28,863 bases of DNA, taken from positions 1-28,863 of IMG/VR virus record IMGVR_UViG_3300006076_000019. One strand, 5' to 3'. The DNA is from a virus. The notes under the pieces are model-generated. The model worked only from the letters and a program-made list of their open reading frames with translations. It ran no database searches and was not told where the DNA came from. The position numbers were made by a program, and so were the translations under genes. Of the stretch, positions 6,514 to 13,781 are shown in pieces; within the stretch, counting starts at the first letter, position 1, and every line of letters starts with the position of its first letter.

Positions 6514-6625
6514 CTCTAATGGCCTACTTAACCATCAAATCAATAGATGGGTAAGTAGTAGAGTCAGAACTGACTGGCGCGACCCTGAAGATGGTTTGAG
6601 AACCATTAACACTAAGGTTGCATAA
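6506..6625 (+). CDS. tiny ORF, 39 aa, coupled to the holin
   Basis: The ATG overlaps the end of the holin gene, and the frame stays open to TAA at 6623-6625. The product starts MNNSNGLLNHQINRW and continues VSSRVRTDWRDPEDGL before ending in TINTKVA. The overlap with the holin, and a composition unlike random frame, favour a real gene. It has no membrane segment, so it is not an obvious Rz/Rz1 spanin. Its stop lies inside the promoter of the next gene. I recognise no family. Confidence 0.45.
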   Translation: MNNSNGLLNHQINRWVSSRVRTDWRDPEDGLRTINTKVA

Positions 6626-6647
6626 AATACGATTTGCTAGCTATTAT
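6618..6647 (+). promoter_or_regulatory. promoter of the lipoprotein moron
   Basis: TTGCAT (6618-6623) and TATTAT (6642-6647) are 18 bases apart, a reasonable sigma70 promoter just upstream of a gene followed by its own terminator. The expected start is near 6653-6657. Expression in the lysogen, independent of late control, is inferred. Confidence 0.5.
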
Positions 6648-6650
6648 TAA

Positions 6651-6667
6651 ACTCCTAACAAAGGAGT
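6651..6667 (+). promoter_or_regulatory. inverted repeat covering the lipoprotein ribosome site
   Basis: ACTCCT (6651-6656) and AGGAGT (6662-6667) are perfectly complementary around the loop AACAA. The right arm is the Shine-Dalgarno sequence of the gene starting at 6673. In a long read-through transcript the site would be paired. A transcript starting at the predicted promoter would lack part or all of the left arm. Confidence 0.55.
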
Positions 6668-6672
6668 GCATA

Positions 6673-7236
6673 ATGCGAAGCTTAATTATATTTATAGCCC
6701 TATTGGGAACGGGCTGCATGTCAACTATGGATAAAATGGCAGGCATCGGCCAAATTGAAGTGGGTCGGTCTAGCTTCGATAAAGGCAGGGTTGTTACTCT
6801 GTCAAAGTCAAATAATTATACAGGGAATGATTGGCAGTTCGCATCAACTAGATTCGGTGCTAAGTGGCAAGAGAGTAGCCCTGAAAGCGTTATAATTTTT
6901 TTGATCAATGAATCAAGAACTGATAATTCAAATTTTTATACCAGCTACGAAGGTATAAGTGTAAACATTGATGGCGATATCAGGGAGTTTGAAGCGTCAG
7001 GAAGCACGATCTTTGATTCATCTGACTACAACACTGTAACTAACACAATATACACAAGCAGCACAGGCGTGGTCATTGTTCCACTGGATTACCTCAAGCG
7101 CATGGTTTTGGCTGATGATGTAAGGATTAGGGTTAGCATGAGTGATTCATACGAAGATATCATTTTCAGTATTGATAAAAAGGGAACAGCATCATATTCC
7201 CGCCTCAAGTTTAAAGAGTTCCTAGCAGCCATTTAA
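6673..7236 (+). CDS. putative lipoprotein, probable moron
   Basis: The ATG at 6673 follows a strong AAAGGAG site; 13 upstream codons in frame are disregarded for that reason. The 187-residue product begins MRSLIIFIALLGTGC, a short lipoprotein-type signal with Cys15 as the likely lipidated residue, although the residue at -3 is Gly, which is not the usual Leu. The rest is Ser/Thr/Asn-rich and beta-like, with a ...DYNTVTNTIYTSSTGVVIVPLDYL core. I recognise no family. The gene has its own promoter and terminator, sits between holin and HNH genes, and seems more AT-rich than its neighbours. That fits a lysogenic-conversion gene; a superinfection-exclusion lipoprotein is a possible role but unproven. 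A spanin role is less likely given its size. Confidence 0.75.
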   Translation: MRSLIIFIALLGTGCMSTMDKMAGIGQIEVGRSSFDKGRVVTLSKSNNYTGNDWQFASTRFGAKWQESSPESVIIFLINESRTDNSNFYTSYEGISVNIDGDIREFEASGSTIFDSSDYNTVTNTIYTSSTGVVIVPLDYLKRMVLADDVRIRVSMSDSYEDIIFSIDKKGTASYSRLKFKEFLAAI

Positions 7237-7241
7237 CAGAT

Positions 7242-7264
7242 ACCCGCCATTGAGCGGGTTTTTT
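7242..7264 (+). terminator. intrinsic terminator after the lipoprotein gene
   Basis: ACCCGC (7242-7247) pairs with GCGGGT (7254-7259) around a 6-base loop, followed by six T (7259-7264). It ends the moron unit and lies only a few bases before the HNH start codon. Confidence 0.85.
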
Positions 7265-7267
7265 ATT

Positions 7268-7657
7268 ATGCCTACACGACCAGCCAAAGCATGCAGGGTA
7301 AGCAACTGCCCTAATCCAGTGACAGACAGAAAGTACCAAGGTTACTGTGAGCCGCATAAAGATAAAGCCGGTTGGTTTGCAAATGAGAAGGCCAGAGGCA
7401 ACAGGCATCAACGTGGTTACGGTAGAGACTGGCAAGCGATAAGATTGCAAGCGCTTAAGCGTGATGCTTATCTATGTCAGTTATGTAAATCCAATGGCAA
7501 GTACATTAAAGCTACCACAGTGGATCATATCAAAGCTAAAGAGCATGGCGGCACCGATGCAATGCGTAACCTTCAATCGTTGTGTGAGCCTTGCCACAGA
7601 GCCAAGACAGCGAATGAGCGGCTACGGGGAGGGGTAGGTCAAAAGTCTGATAGCTGA
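7268..7657 (+). CDS. HNH endonuclease (packaging-associated)
   Basis: From the ATG at 7268 the protein has 129 residues. An N-terminal Cys/His cluster (CRVSNCPN...YCEPH) may bind one zinc. The HNH domain follows: Cys70 and Cys73, DHI with Asp86-His87, Asn101 in RNLQSL, and CEPCH with His110. Small HNH proteins next to the terminase are a hallmark of HK97-like cos phages, where they stimulate terminase cleavage at cos. The C-terminus RLRGGVGQK overlaps the GGGGAGGGG DNA of the probable cos region. There is no evident ribosome site; the start lies 3 bases after the T-run of a terminator. An upstream TTG (7250) lies in the hairpin and is less likely. Confidence 0.9.
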   Translation: MPTRPAKACRVSNCPNPVTDRKYQGYCEPHKDKAGWFANEKARGNRHQRGYGRDWQAIRLQALKRDAYLCQLCKSNGKYIKATTVDHIKAKEHGGTDAMRNLQSLCEPCHRAKTANERLRGGVGQKSDS

Positions 7658-7716
7658 ACCTACAGTACCGCCGCCCAAGCTTTTTTTTTACGTCCGCAAC
7701 TTCAAAACTTTTTTTT
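7627..7716 (+). other. probable cos / terminase recognition region
   Basis: The segment between HNH and TerS holds GGGGAGGGGTAGGTCAAAAG (7627-7646), a GC-rich ACCGCCGCCC (7668-7677), and two T-tracts (7681-7689 and 7709-7716) about 28 bases apart. A G-rich stretch running into GGTCAAA at the end of HNH, followed by a GC-rich core, recurs in HK97-like phages with 3' cohesive ends. The exact nick positions cannot be read from sequence alone. Confidence 0.4.
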
Positions 7717-7729
7717 CGAGATTTAGATC

Positions 7730-8200
7730 ATGGCTTCACCGAAACCCACACCTACAGCATTGAGGTTGATTAAGGGTAACCCGGGCAAGCGAAAAATAAA
7801 TAAGCAAGAGCCCAAGCCGAAGCAAGGTGTACCAAAATGTCCAGCTCATTTAGACCCAAAAGCCAAGACTGCTTGGAAGAAGTTATGCGCTCATCTCGAA
7901 CAGATGGGAGTGCTCACCCTGGCGGACGCTTTGGCGCTTGAGACTCTTGTTTCGGTTTACGCCCGAATTCGTGATTTGCAAAAGTCTATTAAGGATCATG
8001 GCGCCACAACGTATGAGTCTGTGCGTGAAGACGGAGCTGTTTTTCACAAAGCCCTGCCTCAGGTGGCTCAGCTAGAAAAAGCAGAAAGCACGTTTCGTTC
8101 TTATTTGACTGAGTTCGGCCTTACTCCGAGTGCAAGAGCTAAGCTTAAAACCGAAGAACCTGATGATAAGGACGACCCGCTCAGTAAGTATGTTGTCTAA
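7730..8200 (+). CDS. terS: terminase small subunit, P27 family
   Basis: This 156-residue protein has the P27-type small terminase layout: a basic start with PTALRLIKGNPGKRKINKQEP, the PxCPAHLDPKAKTAWKKL segment, a DALALETLVSVYARI helix and a C-terminal SARAKLKTEEP region. It recognises the packaging site and delivers DNA to the large subunit. The HNH gene and probable cos lie just upstream, and the large subunit starts directly after its stop codon, as usual for this module. Confidence 0.93.
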   Translation: MASPKPTPTALRLIKGNPGKRKINKQEPKPKQGVPKCPAHLDPKAKTAWKKLCAHLEQMGVLTLADALALETLVSVYARIRDLQKSIKDHGATTYESVREDGAVFHKALPQVAQLEKAESTFRSYLTEFGLTPSARAKLKTEEPDDKDDPLSKYVV

Positions 8201-9832
8201 ATGGCCACCCTCGAAAGTGCGTGCCAGTACGCTGACGATGTTGTCAGTGGTGAAGTAGTAGCTGGCAAGTGGGTTATTCAGGCTTGCAAAAGGTTTTTAA
8301 AGGATCTTGAAACTCATACTTTTGATGTTGAAAAAGCGCAGCGTATACTCGATTTCTTCCCTGACTTTATTCGGCATGTTAAGGGTAAGCTCGCTGGCCA
8401 GCCATACGAATTGTCAGACTGGGAAGCGTTCATACTCATAAACCTGTTCGGGTTTGTTGATGAGAACGGAAAGCGCAGATTCAGAACGGCCTACGTTGAA
8501 GTGGCCCGTAAAAACTCCAAGTCAACGTTCTGCTCTGGCATTGCACTTTTTATGACTGCTTTCGATATGGAAGGCGGGGCAGAAGTATATAGCGCAGCTA
8601 CCACTAGAGACCAGGCGCGAATAGTTTTTGGTGACGCACAAAACATGGTGCGTAAATCAGCACCGCTTAAAAAAGTGTTTGGGGTCCATAAGCTAAACAT
8701 TCACCACATGAAAAGCGCGTCTAAGTTTGAGCCGCTTTCATCAGATGCACAAACCCTTGATGGTTTGAATATCCATTGCGGCATTATGGACGAAGTTCAT
8801 GCCCATAAAACCCGAGAAGTGTGGGATGTTGTGGAAACTGCAACAGGTGCGCGAGAACAACCCTTAATCTTAGCTATTACGACGGCTGGATTTAACAAGC
8901 AGGGTATCGGCTATGAACAGCGCGAGTACGTTTCAAAAGTGCTTGATGGCGTGGTTGATGATGACACTTATTTTGGCATTATCTTTACAATTGATGAAGA
9001 TGATGATCCTTTTGATGAAAGCGTGTGGGTTAAAGCTAACCCAAACCTTGGCCGAAGCAAAAAGCTCGACGATATGCAGCGCTTGGCTAAGAAAGCGCAA
9101 GAAATGCCTGCGGCAAGGAACAACTTCTTAACCAAGCACCTTAATGTTTGGGTTAACGCTGAAACCGCTTGGCTAGACATGGTTAGGTGGGAAAAGCTAC
9201 CAGAGCGTGGAAGTATTGAACACCTTAAATCCTTGCCTTGCTACATTGGCATGGACTTAGCCAACAAGCTAGACGTTGCTGCAGTAGTTGCCGCTTTTCC
9301 TGATAGCAACAAGATACACTTTCTTTGTAAGTTCTACTTACCTGAAAACACCATATTTGCGAAGTCTCGCACCATTGGGAAAATGTATGACACATGGGCC
9401 AAGCAAGGTTATTTAACATTAACCGATGGTGACATTATTGATCATGATTATATCGAGCAAGATATCCGAGAGATGCTTAATCATTTCGATGTTCAAGCAG
9501 TAGGTTTCGATCCTTGGGGCTCAACTCAAATGTCAATCAGGCTTGCCGAAGAAGGTGCGCCAATGGTGGAAATTCCCCAAACGGTTAAGAACCTTTCAGA
9601 GTCAATGAAAGAAGTGGAAGCCAAAGTAATAAGCGGTGAACTCCACAAAGACAAAAATCCAATGATGGACTGGATGGCTTCAAACATCGTGGTGAAGTTA
9701 GACAGAAACGAAAACTATTTCCCAAACAAAGAACACCCCGATAACAAAATAGATGGAATGGTGGCTTTGTTCATGGCTGTAAATCGCATTATTGCCAACG
9801 CTGATGATGTGCCAGAACCAAATATAAGGTAA
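8201..9832 (+). CDS. terL: terminase large subunit, HK97 type
   Basis: The 543-residue protein has both terminase domains. The N-terminal ATPase carries a deviant Walker A ARKNSKST (about residues 102-109), typical of HK97-like TerL, and Walker B GIMDE with Glu198, followed by an Ala-Ile-Thr-Thr coupling motif (about 225-228). The C-terminal RNase H-like nuclease shows acidic residues at Asp352 (YIGMDLA), Asp437 (VGFDPWG) and Asp518 (KIDGMVAL). It drives ATP-dependent packaging into the prohead and cuts concatemers at cos. It starts on the base after the TerS stop. Confidence 0.96.
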   Translation: MATLESACQYADDVVSGEVVAGKWVIQACKRFLKDLETHTFDVEKAQRILDFFPDFIRHVKGKLAGQPYELSDWEAFILINLFGFVDENGKRRFRTAYVEVARKNSKSTFCSGIALFMTAFDMEGGAEVYSAATTRDQARIVFGDAQNMVRKSAPLKKVFGVHKLNIHHMKSASKFEPLSSDAQTLDGLNIHCGIMDEVHAHKTREVWDVVETATGAREQPLILAITTAGFNKQGIGYEQREYVSKVLDGVVDDDTYFGIIFTIDEDDDPFDESVWVKANPNLGRSKKLDDMQRLAKKAQEMPAARNNFLTKHLNVWVNAETAWLDMVRWEKLPERGSIEHLKSLPCYIGMDLANKLDVAAVVAAFPDSNKIHFLCKFYLPENTIFAKSRTIGKMYDTWAKQGYLTLTDGDIIDHDYIEQDIREMLNHFDVQAVGFDPWGSTQMSIRLAEEGAPMVEIPQTVKNLSESMKEVEAKVISGELHKDKNPMMDWMASNIVVKLDRNENYFPNKEHPDNKIDGMVALFMAVNRIIANADDVPEPNIR

Positions 9833-9841
9833 GACTTCTTA

Positions 9842-11056
9842 ATGGGTATTTTTAACAGGTTTTTTGGTAACAAAAGCTCAGAAATTGTTACATCCAAAGA
9901 TCTAGCAAACTTATTTGGCTCTTGGTATGACTCTGATAGTGGGGTTCAAATAACCCCGTCAAATGCTATGCAAATAACGACTGTTTACCAGTGCGTCAAG
10001 GTGCTTGCTGAATCGATTGGCATGCTTCCACTATCAGTTTTTATTGAAGATGGTAACAGTAAGAACAAAGATACAAAGCACTCATTGCACAAATTGTTCA
10101 AGGTTGGCCCAAACGACTACATGACCTCGCAAGAGTGGAAAGAGCTTGTTGTTGCCCATTTATGCTTGCGCGGAAACCATTACAGCTATGTAAACCGCGT
10201 CATGGGCAAAGTTGTTGAAATATTACCGCTATCGCCAGATGCGGTATCCCCTAAATTGAACGACGACTACACGGTAACCTACAACGTTACATTTAAAAAT
10301 GGTGTAACTAAAACCGCTTTAGCAGAAGAAATACTACACATCAAAACGGTTTCAGTTGATGGACTGAAAGGCCTAAGTCCAATTGGGCAAAATGTAAACG
10401 CATTAGGGCTGGCTAAGGCAACAGAAAAACACGGTTCAAGTCTATTTAAGAATGGAGCTAAGCCATTCGGTGGACTCAAAACCAATCAAAATCTAAAAGA
10501 TGATCAATACAACCGATTAATGAAGCGCCTTGAAAACTATCAGGGTGCCGATAGCGGATTCAAACCGCTAATACTCGAGGGTGGGCTTGAGTGGGTGCAA
10601 GTCGCAATAACACCCGAAGACGCACAGTATTTGGAAACTAGAAAGTTCCAGCGCAGCGAAATATGCGGCATTTATCGTGTTCCACCTCACATGGTTGGGG
10701 ATTTAGAGCGCGCGACATTCTCAAACATTGAGAATCAGGGGTTAGAGTTTGTTACTCACACCCTTATGCCTTACCTGACCCGCATAGAAAATCGTGTTTT
10801 ATTCTCACTATTCGACGGAAATGAACAGCAGAATAGATATGTAAAATTCAATGTTAACGCATTGCTTCGCGGAGACATGAAAGCTCGCGCTGAGTTTTAC
10901 ACGAAAATGGTGCAGAACGGTGCTATGTCACCCAATGAAATACGAGAAAAAGAGGATATGAACCCGCGTGAAGGCGGTGATGTGTTCCTTACTCCGCTGA
11001 ATATGGCGGTAAACGGTAAACCAGTAGAGGAAAATGAAGATGCTAACAAAGCATAA
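9842..11056 (+). CDS. portal protein, HK97 family
   Basis: This 404-residue protein matches the HK97-type portal: an N-terminal SGVQITPSNAMQITTVYQCVKVLAESIG stretch, followed by YVNRVMGKVVEILPL, EILHIKTVSVDGLKGLSP and the late FSNIENQGLEFVTHTLMPYL helix before the crown/stem region. Twelve copies would form the head vertex channel through which DNA passes. AAGGTAAG about 11 bases upstream is a good ribosome site, overlapping the TerL end. The last 23 bases overlap the protease start. Confidence 0.95.
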   Translation: MGIFNRFFGNKSSEIVTSKDLANLFGSWYDSDSGVQITPSNAMQITTVYQCVKVLAESIGMLPLSVFIEDGNSKNKDTKHSLHKLFKVGPNDYMTSQEWKELVVAHLCLRGNHYSYVNRVMGKVVEILPLSPDAVSPKLNDDYTVTYNVTFKNGVTKTALAEEILHIKTVSVDGLKGLSPIGQNVNALGLAKATEKHGSSLFKNGAKPFGGLKTNQNLKDDQYNRLMKRLENYQGADSGFKPLILEGGLEWVQVAITPEDAQYLETRKFQRSEICGIYRVPPHMVGDLERATFSNIENQGLEFVTHTLMPYLTRIENRVLFSLFDGNEQQNRYVKFNVNALLRGDMKARAEFYTKMVQNGAMSPNEIREKEDMNPREGGDVFLTPLNMAVNGKPVEENEDANKA

Positions 11057-11687
11057 ACTACATGCCGGACTTAAAATTAAATCCGTATCTGATACTGGTG
11101 AATTTGAAGGTTACGGCTCTGTGTTTGGAGTAAAAGACTCATACAGCGATATTGTTGTTCGCGGTGCCTTTCAAAAGTCATTAGATACCCATGCAGAAAA
11201 GGGAAGTTTACCAGCCCTGCTCTGGCAACATCGCATGGATGAGCCGATTGGCGTTTATACGGAAATGAAAGAGGATGAAAACGGCCTCTTCGTCAAAGGT
11301 CGCCTACTTATAAATGACGATCCCCTAGCAAAACGGGCACACGCTCACCTCAAAGCCGGTTCAATCTCCGGCTTATCGATAGGTTATAGCCTGAACGATT
11401 ATGAATACGACAACGAAAAAGACGCATTCATATTAAAAGACGTTGATTTGTGGGAAGTGTCGCTAGTGACTTTCCCAGCAAACGACGAAGCACGAATTTC
11501 TGATGTGAAAGCAGCCCTGAAAACGGGTGAGATTCCTCAACCTGCCTTAGTTGAGAAATGCCTGCGCGATGTAGGTTTTTCACGATCACAAGCTAAAGCA
11601 ATTATGGCTGATGGTTTTAAGGCTCTGCGAGACGCAGATAATGACGCAACCGCTGCCCTCGCAGCACTAAAATCAATAAATTTCTAA
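11034..11687 (+). CDS. prohead protease, HK97 gp4-like
   Basis: The 217-residue protein is an HK97-type prohead protease (serine, herpesvirus-assemblin-like fold). His66 lies in LLWQHRMDEPIG, the nucleophile Ser115 in ISGLSIGYS, and Glu141 in LWEVSLVTFPAN completes the likely triad. It cleaves the delta domain of the major capsid protein and itself during maturation. The start is at 11034, or at 11040 which has better spacing from GAGG (11027-11030). The overlap with the portal suggests translational coupling. The C-terminal helical part (KCLRDVGFSRSQAKAIMADG) is common in phage versions. Confidence 0.95.
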   Translation: MKMLTKHKLHAGLKIKSVSDTGEFEGYGSVFGVKDSYSDIVVRGAFQKSLDTHAEKGSLPALLWQHRMDEPIGVYTEMKEDENGLFVKGRLLINDDPLAKRAHAHLKAGSISGLSIGYSLNDYEYDNEKDAFILKDVDLWEVSLVTFPANDEARISDVKAALKTGEIPQPALVEKCLRDVGFSRSQAKAIMADGFKALRDADNDATAALAALKSINF

Positions 11688-11697
11688 GGTAAAGACA

Positions 11698-12885
11698 ATG
11701 GAAATGAATAAAGAGTTTAAAGAGGTAGCTGAAGGCATCCAGCGCAAGTTTGATGAATTCAAAGATGCCAACGACAAGCGCATTGAAGCTATCACAGCAG
11801 AAAAGTCATCGCTTTCAGGTAAAGTCGATAAGCTAAACGAGCAAATCAGCGAGTTTGAAAACTACAAAAAGCAAATGGAAACTGAGCTAAAACAGCGAAA
11901 TCGTCCAGGCATTAGTGACGCTGAAGCGACTGAATACAAGCAAGGTTTTGCAGCCTTCATGCGTAAAGGCGATGCTTCTAAAATTGAGACTAAAGCGGTA
12001 AATACTGGCACTGATGCAGACGGTGGTTTCGCGGTGCCAGAAGAACTAGACCGTTCCATTCTGGAATTAGAGCGCGATATGTCGCCTATGCGTCAAGTTT
12101 GTAGCGTAATGAGCGTGTCAACGCCGGATTACAAAAAGCTTGTAAATACTGGTGGTGCTGGCTCTGGCTGGGTAGGTGAAGAAGATGCTCGTCCGGAGAC
12201 TTCTGGCCCAAGCTTGAAGCAAATCGTTGCGCACATGGGAGAAATCTATGCGAACCCAGCCGCAACACAGACATCGCTGGATGATATGTTCTTTGATGCT
12301 GAAGCATGGATTTCAAGTGAGGTGGCTAAAGAGTTTTCTGATCAAGAGAGTTTGGCTTTCCTAACCGGTAACGGTACAAACAAGCCTAAAGGCATTCTTT
12401 CTTATACGCTATCAGCGCAAAACGACTCAGCACGCGCATTTGGTCAGCTTCAAAAGCTGACTGCCTCTGGTACTATTGCAATATCAGCAGACGATCTTAT
12501 TGATATTATCCACGCAACCAAGGCAGGGTATCGCCGCAACTCACGCTTTATGATGAACAACATGAGTGTTGCTTCAATTCGCAAGCTAAAAGATAGCGAT
12601 GGTAACTATTTGTGGCGACCTGGTTTAGAAGCTGGTGCTGCTTCTTCATTGCTAGGGTATGGAATTGTAGAGAATGAAGACCTACCAGATATGGCTGCAA
12701 ATGCTAACTCTATCTTGTTTGGTGATTTCTCTCGTGGCTACACCATTGTTGATCGTATCGGTACACGCATTTTACGAGACCCATACACCAACAAGCCTTT
12801 CGTTCACTTCTACACCACTCGCAGAACTGGCGGCATGTTGACCGACAGTAATGCAATTAAAGTGTTGTCAATGGCGGCATCTTAA
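11698..12885 (+). CDS. major capsid protein, HK97 fold
   Basis: Residues 1-99 form a charged coiled-coil delta domain that acts as internal scaffold. The body starts around TKAVNTGTDADGGFAVPEEL, the usual place for the prohead protease cut, here most likely after Lys99. The remaining 296 residues carry the expected HK97 motifs: the E-loop region GGAGSGWVGEEDARPET, the SLAFLTGNGTNKPKGIL segment and the C-terminal GYTIVDRIGTRILRDPYTNKPFVHFY. A good AAGGT ribosome site lies upstream. A terminator directly follows the gene. Whether cross-linking residues are present cannot be judged without an alignment. Confidence 0.96.
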   Translation: MEMNKEFKEVAEGIQRKFDEFKDANDKRIEAITAEKSSLSGKVDKLNEQISEFENYKKQMETELKQRNRPGISDAEATEYKQGFAAFMRKGDASKIETKAVNTGTDADGGFAVPEELDRSILELERDMSPMRQVCSVMSVSTPDYKKLVNTGGAGSGWVGEEDARPETSGPSLKQIVAHMGEIYANPAATQTSLDDMFFDAEAWISSEVAKEFSDQESLAFLTGNGTNKPKGILSYTLSAQNDSARAFGQLQKLTASGTIAISADDLIDIIHATKAGYRRNSRFMMNNMSVASIRKLKDSDGNYLWRPGLEAGAASSLLGYGIVENEDLPDMAANANSILFGDFSRGYTIVDRIGTRILRDPYTNKPFVHFYTTRRTGGMLTDSNAIKVLSMAAS

Positions 12886-12912
12886 TCCGTATTTGTTTAA
12901 AAAATAGCTAGG

Positions 12913-12939
12913 AAGGGTGCAGCAATGCACCCTTTTTTT
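12913..12939 (+). terminator. intrinsic terminator after the capsid gene
   Basis: GGGTGCA (12915-12921) and TGCACCC (12926-12932) form a perfect 7-bp stem around GCAA, extended by A-T pairs at 12913-12914 with the first T bases, and followed by seven T (12933-12939). It would end or thin transcription after the capsid gene, raising capsid mRNA relative to connector and tail mRNA. Confidence 0.85.
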
Positions 12940-12943
12940 ATTT

Positions 12944-13141
12944 ATGAAAGCATTGAAAGATTTTCAGTACAGTCTTGATGGTAACACGGTAACAACGTTT
13001 AAAGAGGGCGAGGAAGTGCCTGAAATTGCACAGCCTTATGCAAAGAAAAATGGGTTCGTTCAAGATGACGTGCAACAGCAGAAGAAAGCACAAGCTCCAG
13101 CTAATAAAGCTAAACGAGTTCCAGCAAATAAGGCTAAATAA
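12944..13141 (+). CDS. small head-tail region protein, Mu-like N-domain type
   Basis: The ATG at 12944 is used because an in-frame GTG at 12917 lies inside the terminator stem. The 65-residue product (MKALKDFQYSLDGNTVTTF, KEGEEVPEIAQPYAKKNGFV) resembles the small 'K-A-L-x-x-F ... F-K-x-G-E ... Y-x-x-x-N-G-F-V' proteins found next to capsid genes in many phages. They are probably head-associated, with no defined role. The C-terminus is Lys/Ala-rich and ends in a duplicated PANKAK. There is no evident ribosome site. The stop overlaps the next start by one base. Confidence 0.75.
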   Translation: MKALKDFQYSLDGNTVTTFKEGEEVPEIAQPYAKKNGFVQDDVQQQKKAQAPANKAKRVPANKAK

Positions 13142-13461
13142 TGTCGTTACCCTCACTTTACGAACTCAAGTACCATCTTAATTTAACTGAAGATGAAAGC
13201 GAGTTCGACAGAGAGTTACCTCGTCACCTATCGGCTGCGACTGAAAAGGTAATGGCTTATATTAACCGTCCAGTTTACTTAACCGATGCAGATGTTCCAG
13301 CAGACCCCGAGGCTGGATATATTGTCGTGAATGAAAGCATCAGCCGTGCGGTTTTAGAAATTGCAGGCTACTACTTTGATGCAAAGGGCTCGGTAAACAC
13401 CGATATGTTAGATAATATGCTTGAAGCCTTTGTTGGCCATCTTCGTTTGAGCGCTTTCTAA
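13141..13461 (+). CDS. head-tail connector, HK97 gp6-like
   Basis: The 106-residue helical protein fits the gp6-like head-tail connector (DNA packaging adaptor) family: SLYELKYHLNLTEDESEFD at the start, LPRHLSAATEKVMAYINRPVY, and a C-terminal helix pair ending in NMLEAFVGHLR. Such adaptors form a ring below the portal after packaging. It overlaps the neighbours by one base on each side, in the canonical order capsid, gp6-like, head closure, gp10-like. Confidence 0.88.
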   Translation: MSLPSLYELKYHLNLTEDESEFDRELPRHLSAATEKVMAYINRPVYLTDADVPADPEAGYIVVNESISRAVLEIAGYYFDAKGSVNTDMLDNMLEAFVGHLRLSAF

Positions 13462-13781
13462 TGATTGCAACTCGATTCATGCGCCACCGCATAACCATCA
13501 ATGAGTTATCAATCTCAGAAAATGACTACGGCGAAAAAATAGAAACAGAAGTTCCGCTTTTTACCATTTCTGCCGAAATAATTGATTCAGAAAAAAGCGT
13601 GAGCATTAACGCTGATGGCGATGATGTAGCAGATACTAAATCATTTCGCGTTAGATACAACAAAAACATTACACCCCGCCAGACCCTTACATACAAGGGC
13701 GTTAAGTACGAAATCGCCAGCGCTGAAAACGTAAAAGGACTAAACAAGGAAATCATTATAAATGCAATCAGTTACCTATAA
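13461..13781 (+). CDS. head closure / head-tail joining protein
   Basis: The 106-residue beta-rich protein matches the phage head-tail joining family (SPP1 gp16-like). RFMRHRITINEL opens the barrel, DYGEKIETEVPLFTISAEI follows, and TPRQTLTYKGVKYEIASAENV closes it. It caps the adaptor ring and offers the docking surface for the tail. It starts on the last base of the previous stop and overlaps the next gene by 20 bases. Confidence 0.9.
   Translation: MIATRFMRHRITINELSISENDYGEKIETEVPLFTISAEIIDSEKSVSINADGDDVADTKSFRVRYNKNITPRQTLTYKGVKYEIASAENVKGLNKEIIINAISYL

Noticed and set aside
6634-6672. Longer start for the lipoprotein
   Set aside because: The strong AAAGGAG is placed for the ATG at 6673, and the longer form would bury the signal peptide; 6634 also lies within the predicted promoter.
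12917-12943. Upstream GTG start for the small head protein
   Set aside because: It falls within the terminator stem and would add residues coded by hairpin and T-run; the ATG at 12944 fits the family start.
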